A stretch of DNA of 16,715 nucleotides from Candidatus Omnitrophota bacterium (lineage in GTDB: Bacteria > NPL-UPA2 > BS750m-G34). Location: NCBI GenBank assembly GCA_016783345.1, contig JADHWT010000016.1, positions 1-16,715 on the forward strand, given 5' to 3'. The translations under genes and the position numbers were made by a program. How positions within the stretch are numbered: position 1 is the stretch's first letter; every line of letters starts with the position of its first letter. Below the pieces are notes generated by a model. The model was not told the DNA's origin and searched no databases. It saw only the letters and a program-made list of their open reading frames with translations. Below are positions 15,392 through 16,715 of this stretch, piece by piece.

Positions 15392-16715
15392 CTATTTTAC
15401 CATTATTGGATTTGCTTTCAACTTATATATTTCTACGGAAGGGCTCAAGGCATAGTCTCTGCCGGATCCCTTGATAGAGGAAAGAGAATAAACGAGCTCA
15501 GTCTTTTTCTCAAGCTCCCCAAAAAAATTACGAGAAGACGAATTTAGCTTAGGGAAATATTGAGCCGCGGCTTTACCTAAAAGATCTTCTTTTAAAAATC
15601 CGGTAATGATAATATACTCTACTCCCTTTTCTTTAAAATACCTTAAGGGGAAAAGTGTAAAATCTTCAAGAGGAATGAGGCGGTCAATTCTTTTTTGAAA
15701 TAGTTCCGGAGAAAACTCCTCGTCAAATACCTTTTTTATAAGAGGGCCTGTGACTTTACGCCTGGCCAGACGGAGCTTGAATATTTCCCTGTCCCTATCT
15801 TTATTTTTATAGACCAGAGGGATATTGGTAGTTTGATAATTACTGCCATGAATAGGAGGATTGGCCCATGGATGGTTAACAAAAAAGGCTAAATGGCTGG
15901 CTGAAGGGATGTTATCCCGTATCCACTCTGCCGCTTTAATGCGGGTATCTTTTTTTTCTAAACTCTGATCATATCTTATGGCCTTGAGCAATGGGTGGAC
16001 AGAAAGAATACCCGCCAGAATAAATAAAATAAAATAGGGTCTCCGACGGCTTAATATAATAGCTATCTTATCAAGCAATAGACTGGCCCAGAGGATAAAA
16101 ATAATTATGGGTATAAGAAAATATCTGTCTAATTTGATGACAGTAAAAGATACTAAAAAAATCGTGGGTATAAAAAAACTTGCAAGAATGCTGTCATGCC
16201 AGGACCAATTTTTCAAACGGGAAAATAAACCCAATAGGCTTAATATAAAAATTGCGCCTACGCCAGCTACGGGCCTAAAATCATAGAAGTAATAAAACGG
16301 GCTTGGATGAGTAATCCCAAGCCATTTAGAGTGGGGGGTTATCAAGATCTCGATAAAATTGCCTAAAAAATGTCTTAGATCTATAAATGCGAAAGGGGTG
16401 GCAAGAAAAAACCCCAGCATGCAGAAAAAGACAGTAGGGATAAATTTCTTTTTAGAAGCAATTAAAAGAGGGAAAATAATTGGCCAGGCATTGTATTTTA
16501 CCCCAATAGCTATACCAGCAAAGAGGCCTGCCAGGTGTAGGCGGGAGGTAAAAATAAAAAAAATACTTAAAAGAACAAAAAATAAATTCATAATATCAGT
16601 AGTGGCATAGTGGCTTTCCTTACTGTGGATGAAATTGAGACCTAAAAAAAGAGCGGCGACTGTACCAGCTGAAGAGCCGTAGGCCTTCTTGCCAATGCCG
16701 TAGATGAGCAAGACC
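15392..16715 (-). CDS. GT39/PMT-type membrane glycosyltransferase, N-terminus missing
   Basis: The visible 441 codons are the middle and C-terminal part of a polytopic glycosyltransferase of the dolichyl/polyprenyl-phosphate-sugar-dependent type (GT39/ArnT/PMT-like). The frame is open to the window edge and the first possible start, a TTG at 16711, sits inside a conserved membrane region, so the gene continues outside. A typical segment GLNFIHSKESHYATTDIMNLFF is followed by about seven hydrophobic helices. After them comes a roughly 170-residue soluble, probably periplasmic, C-terminal part with GVEYIIITGF. The catalytic acidic residues of the first periplasmic loop lie outside the window. 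The stop is 5 bases before the radical SAM gene, suggesting co-transcription. Family assignment is from topology and local sequence; donor and acceptor are unknown. Confidence 0.75.
   Translation of the reverse strand, partial: VLLIYGIGKKAYGSSAGTVAALFLGLNFIHSKESHYATTDIMNLFFVLLSIFFIFTSRLHLAGLFAGIAIGVKYNAWPIIFPLLIASKKKFIPTVFFCMLGFFLATPFAFIDLRHFLGNFIEILITPHSKWLGITHPSPFYYFYDFRPVAGVGAIFILSLLGLFSRLKNWSWHDSILASFFIPTIFLVSFTVIKLDRYFLIPIIIFILWASLLLDKIAIILSRRRPYFILFILAGILSVHPLLKAIRYDQSLEKKDTRIKAAEWIRDNIPSASHLAFFVNHPWANPPIHGSNYQTTNIPLVYKNKDRDREIFKLRLARRKVTGPLIKKVFDEEFSPELFQKRIDRLIPLEDFTLFPLRYFKEKGVEYIIITGFLKEDLLGKAAAQYFPKLNSSSRNFFGELEKKTELVYSLSSIKGSGRDYALSPSVEIYKLKANPIMVK

Noticed and set aside
1..16715. 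CRISPR array, tRNA, rRNA, transposase, toxin-antitoxin or defence genes
   Set aside because: Reading both strands showed no regularly spaced repeats, no tRNA or rRNA core sequences and no recognisable proteins of these classes; nearly all sequence is accounted for by minus-strand genes.

Overview
This 16.7-kb window looks like a compact chromosomal segment from a Gram-negative-type, probably uncultivated bacterium. Every gene I can support lies on the minus strand, and most neighbours overlap by 4 to 38 bases or are separated by only a few. Base composition is moderate to AT-leaning, with long A/T runs. An AsmA-family envelope protein, a full rod-shape set (MreB, MreC, MreD, PBP2, RodA) and a divergent GTP-type PEP carboxykinase indicate a didermal anaerobe-like lineage. 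Candidatus Omnitrophota is my best guess from overall gene style, at low confidence, because no rRNA or phylogenetic marker tree is available here.

Transcription runs from high to low coordinates. Region A (16715-12959): a membrane glycosyltransferase of the GT39/PMT type (N-terminus cut off by the window edge), a B12-binding-domain radical SAM protein, and a single-domain homocysteine S-methyltransferase. Region B (12905-4805): after a 53-base gap with a promoter candidate come a class I aminotransferase (aspartate type), a GTP-type PEP carboxykinase, an AsmA-like protein, an M50 site-2-protease-type membrane metalloprotease, then trpF, trpB and trpA. These are chained by overlaps or direct abutment and could form one operon. 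The aminotransferase and PEPCK share oxaloacetate; trpFBA covers phosphoribosylanthranilate isomerisation and the two tryptophan synthase subunits, while trpE/G/D/C are not in the window.

Region C (4747-1): after a 57-base gap with a good Shine-Dalgarno and a promoter candidate come a small secreted protein of unknown function, mreB, mreC, mreD, mrdA (PBP2) and the start of rodA (cut by the window edge). This is the classical elongasome operon, with the unknown secreted protein translationally coupled ahead of MreB.

I found no mobile element with a transposase, no CRISPR array, no tRNA or rRNA, and no defence or biosynthetic island. The most unusual signals are two short palindromic repeats of the GGGGACAGTCCC type. 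They sit at the mreC/mreD and radical-SAM/homocysteine-methyltransferase junctions and appear to be translated into N-terminal extensions. The other notable item is the uncharacterised secreted protein in front of mreB. The rest is ordinary housekeeping sequence.
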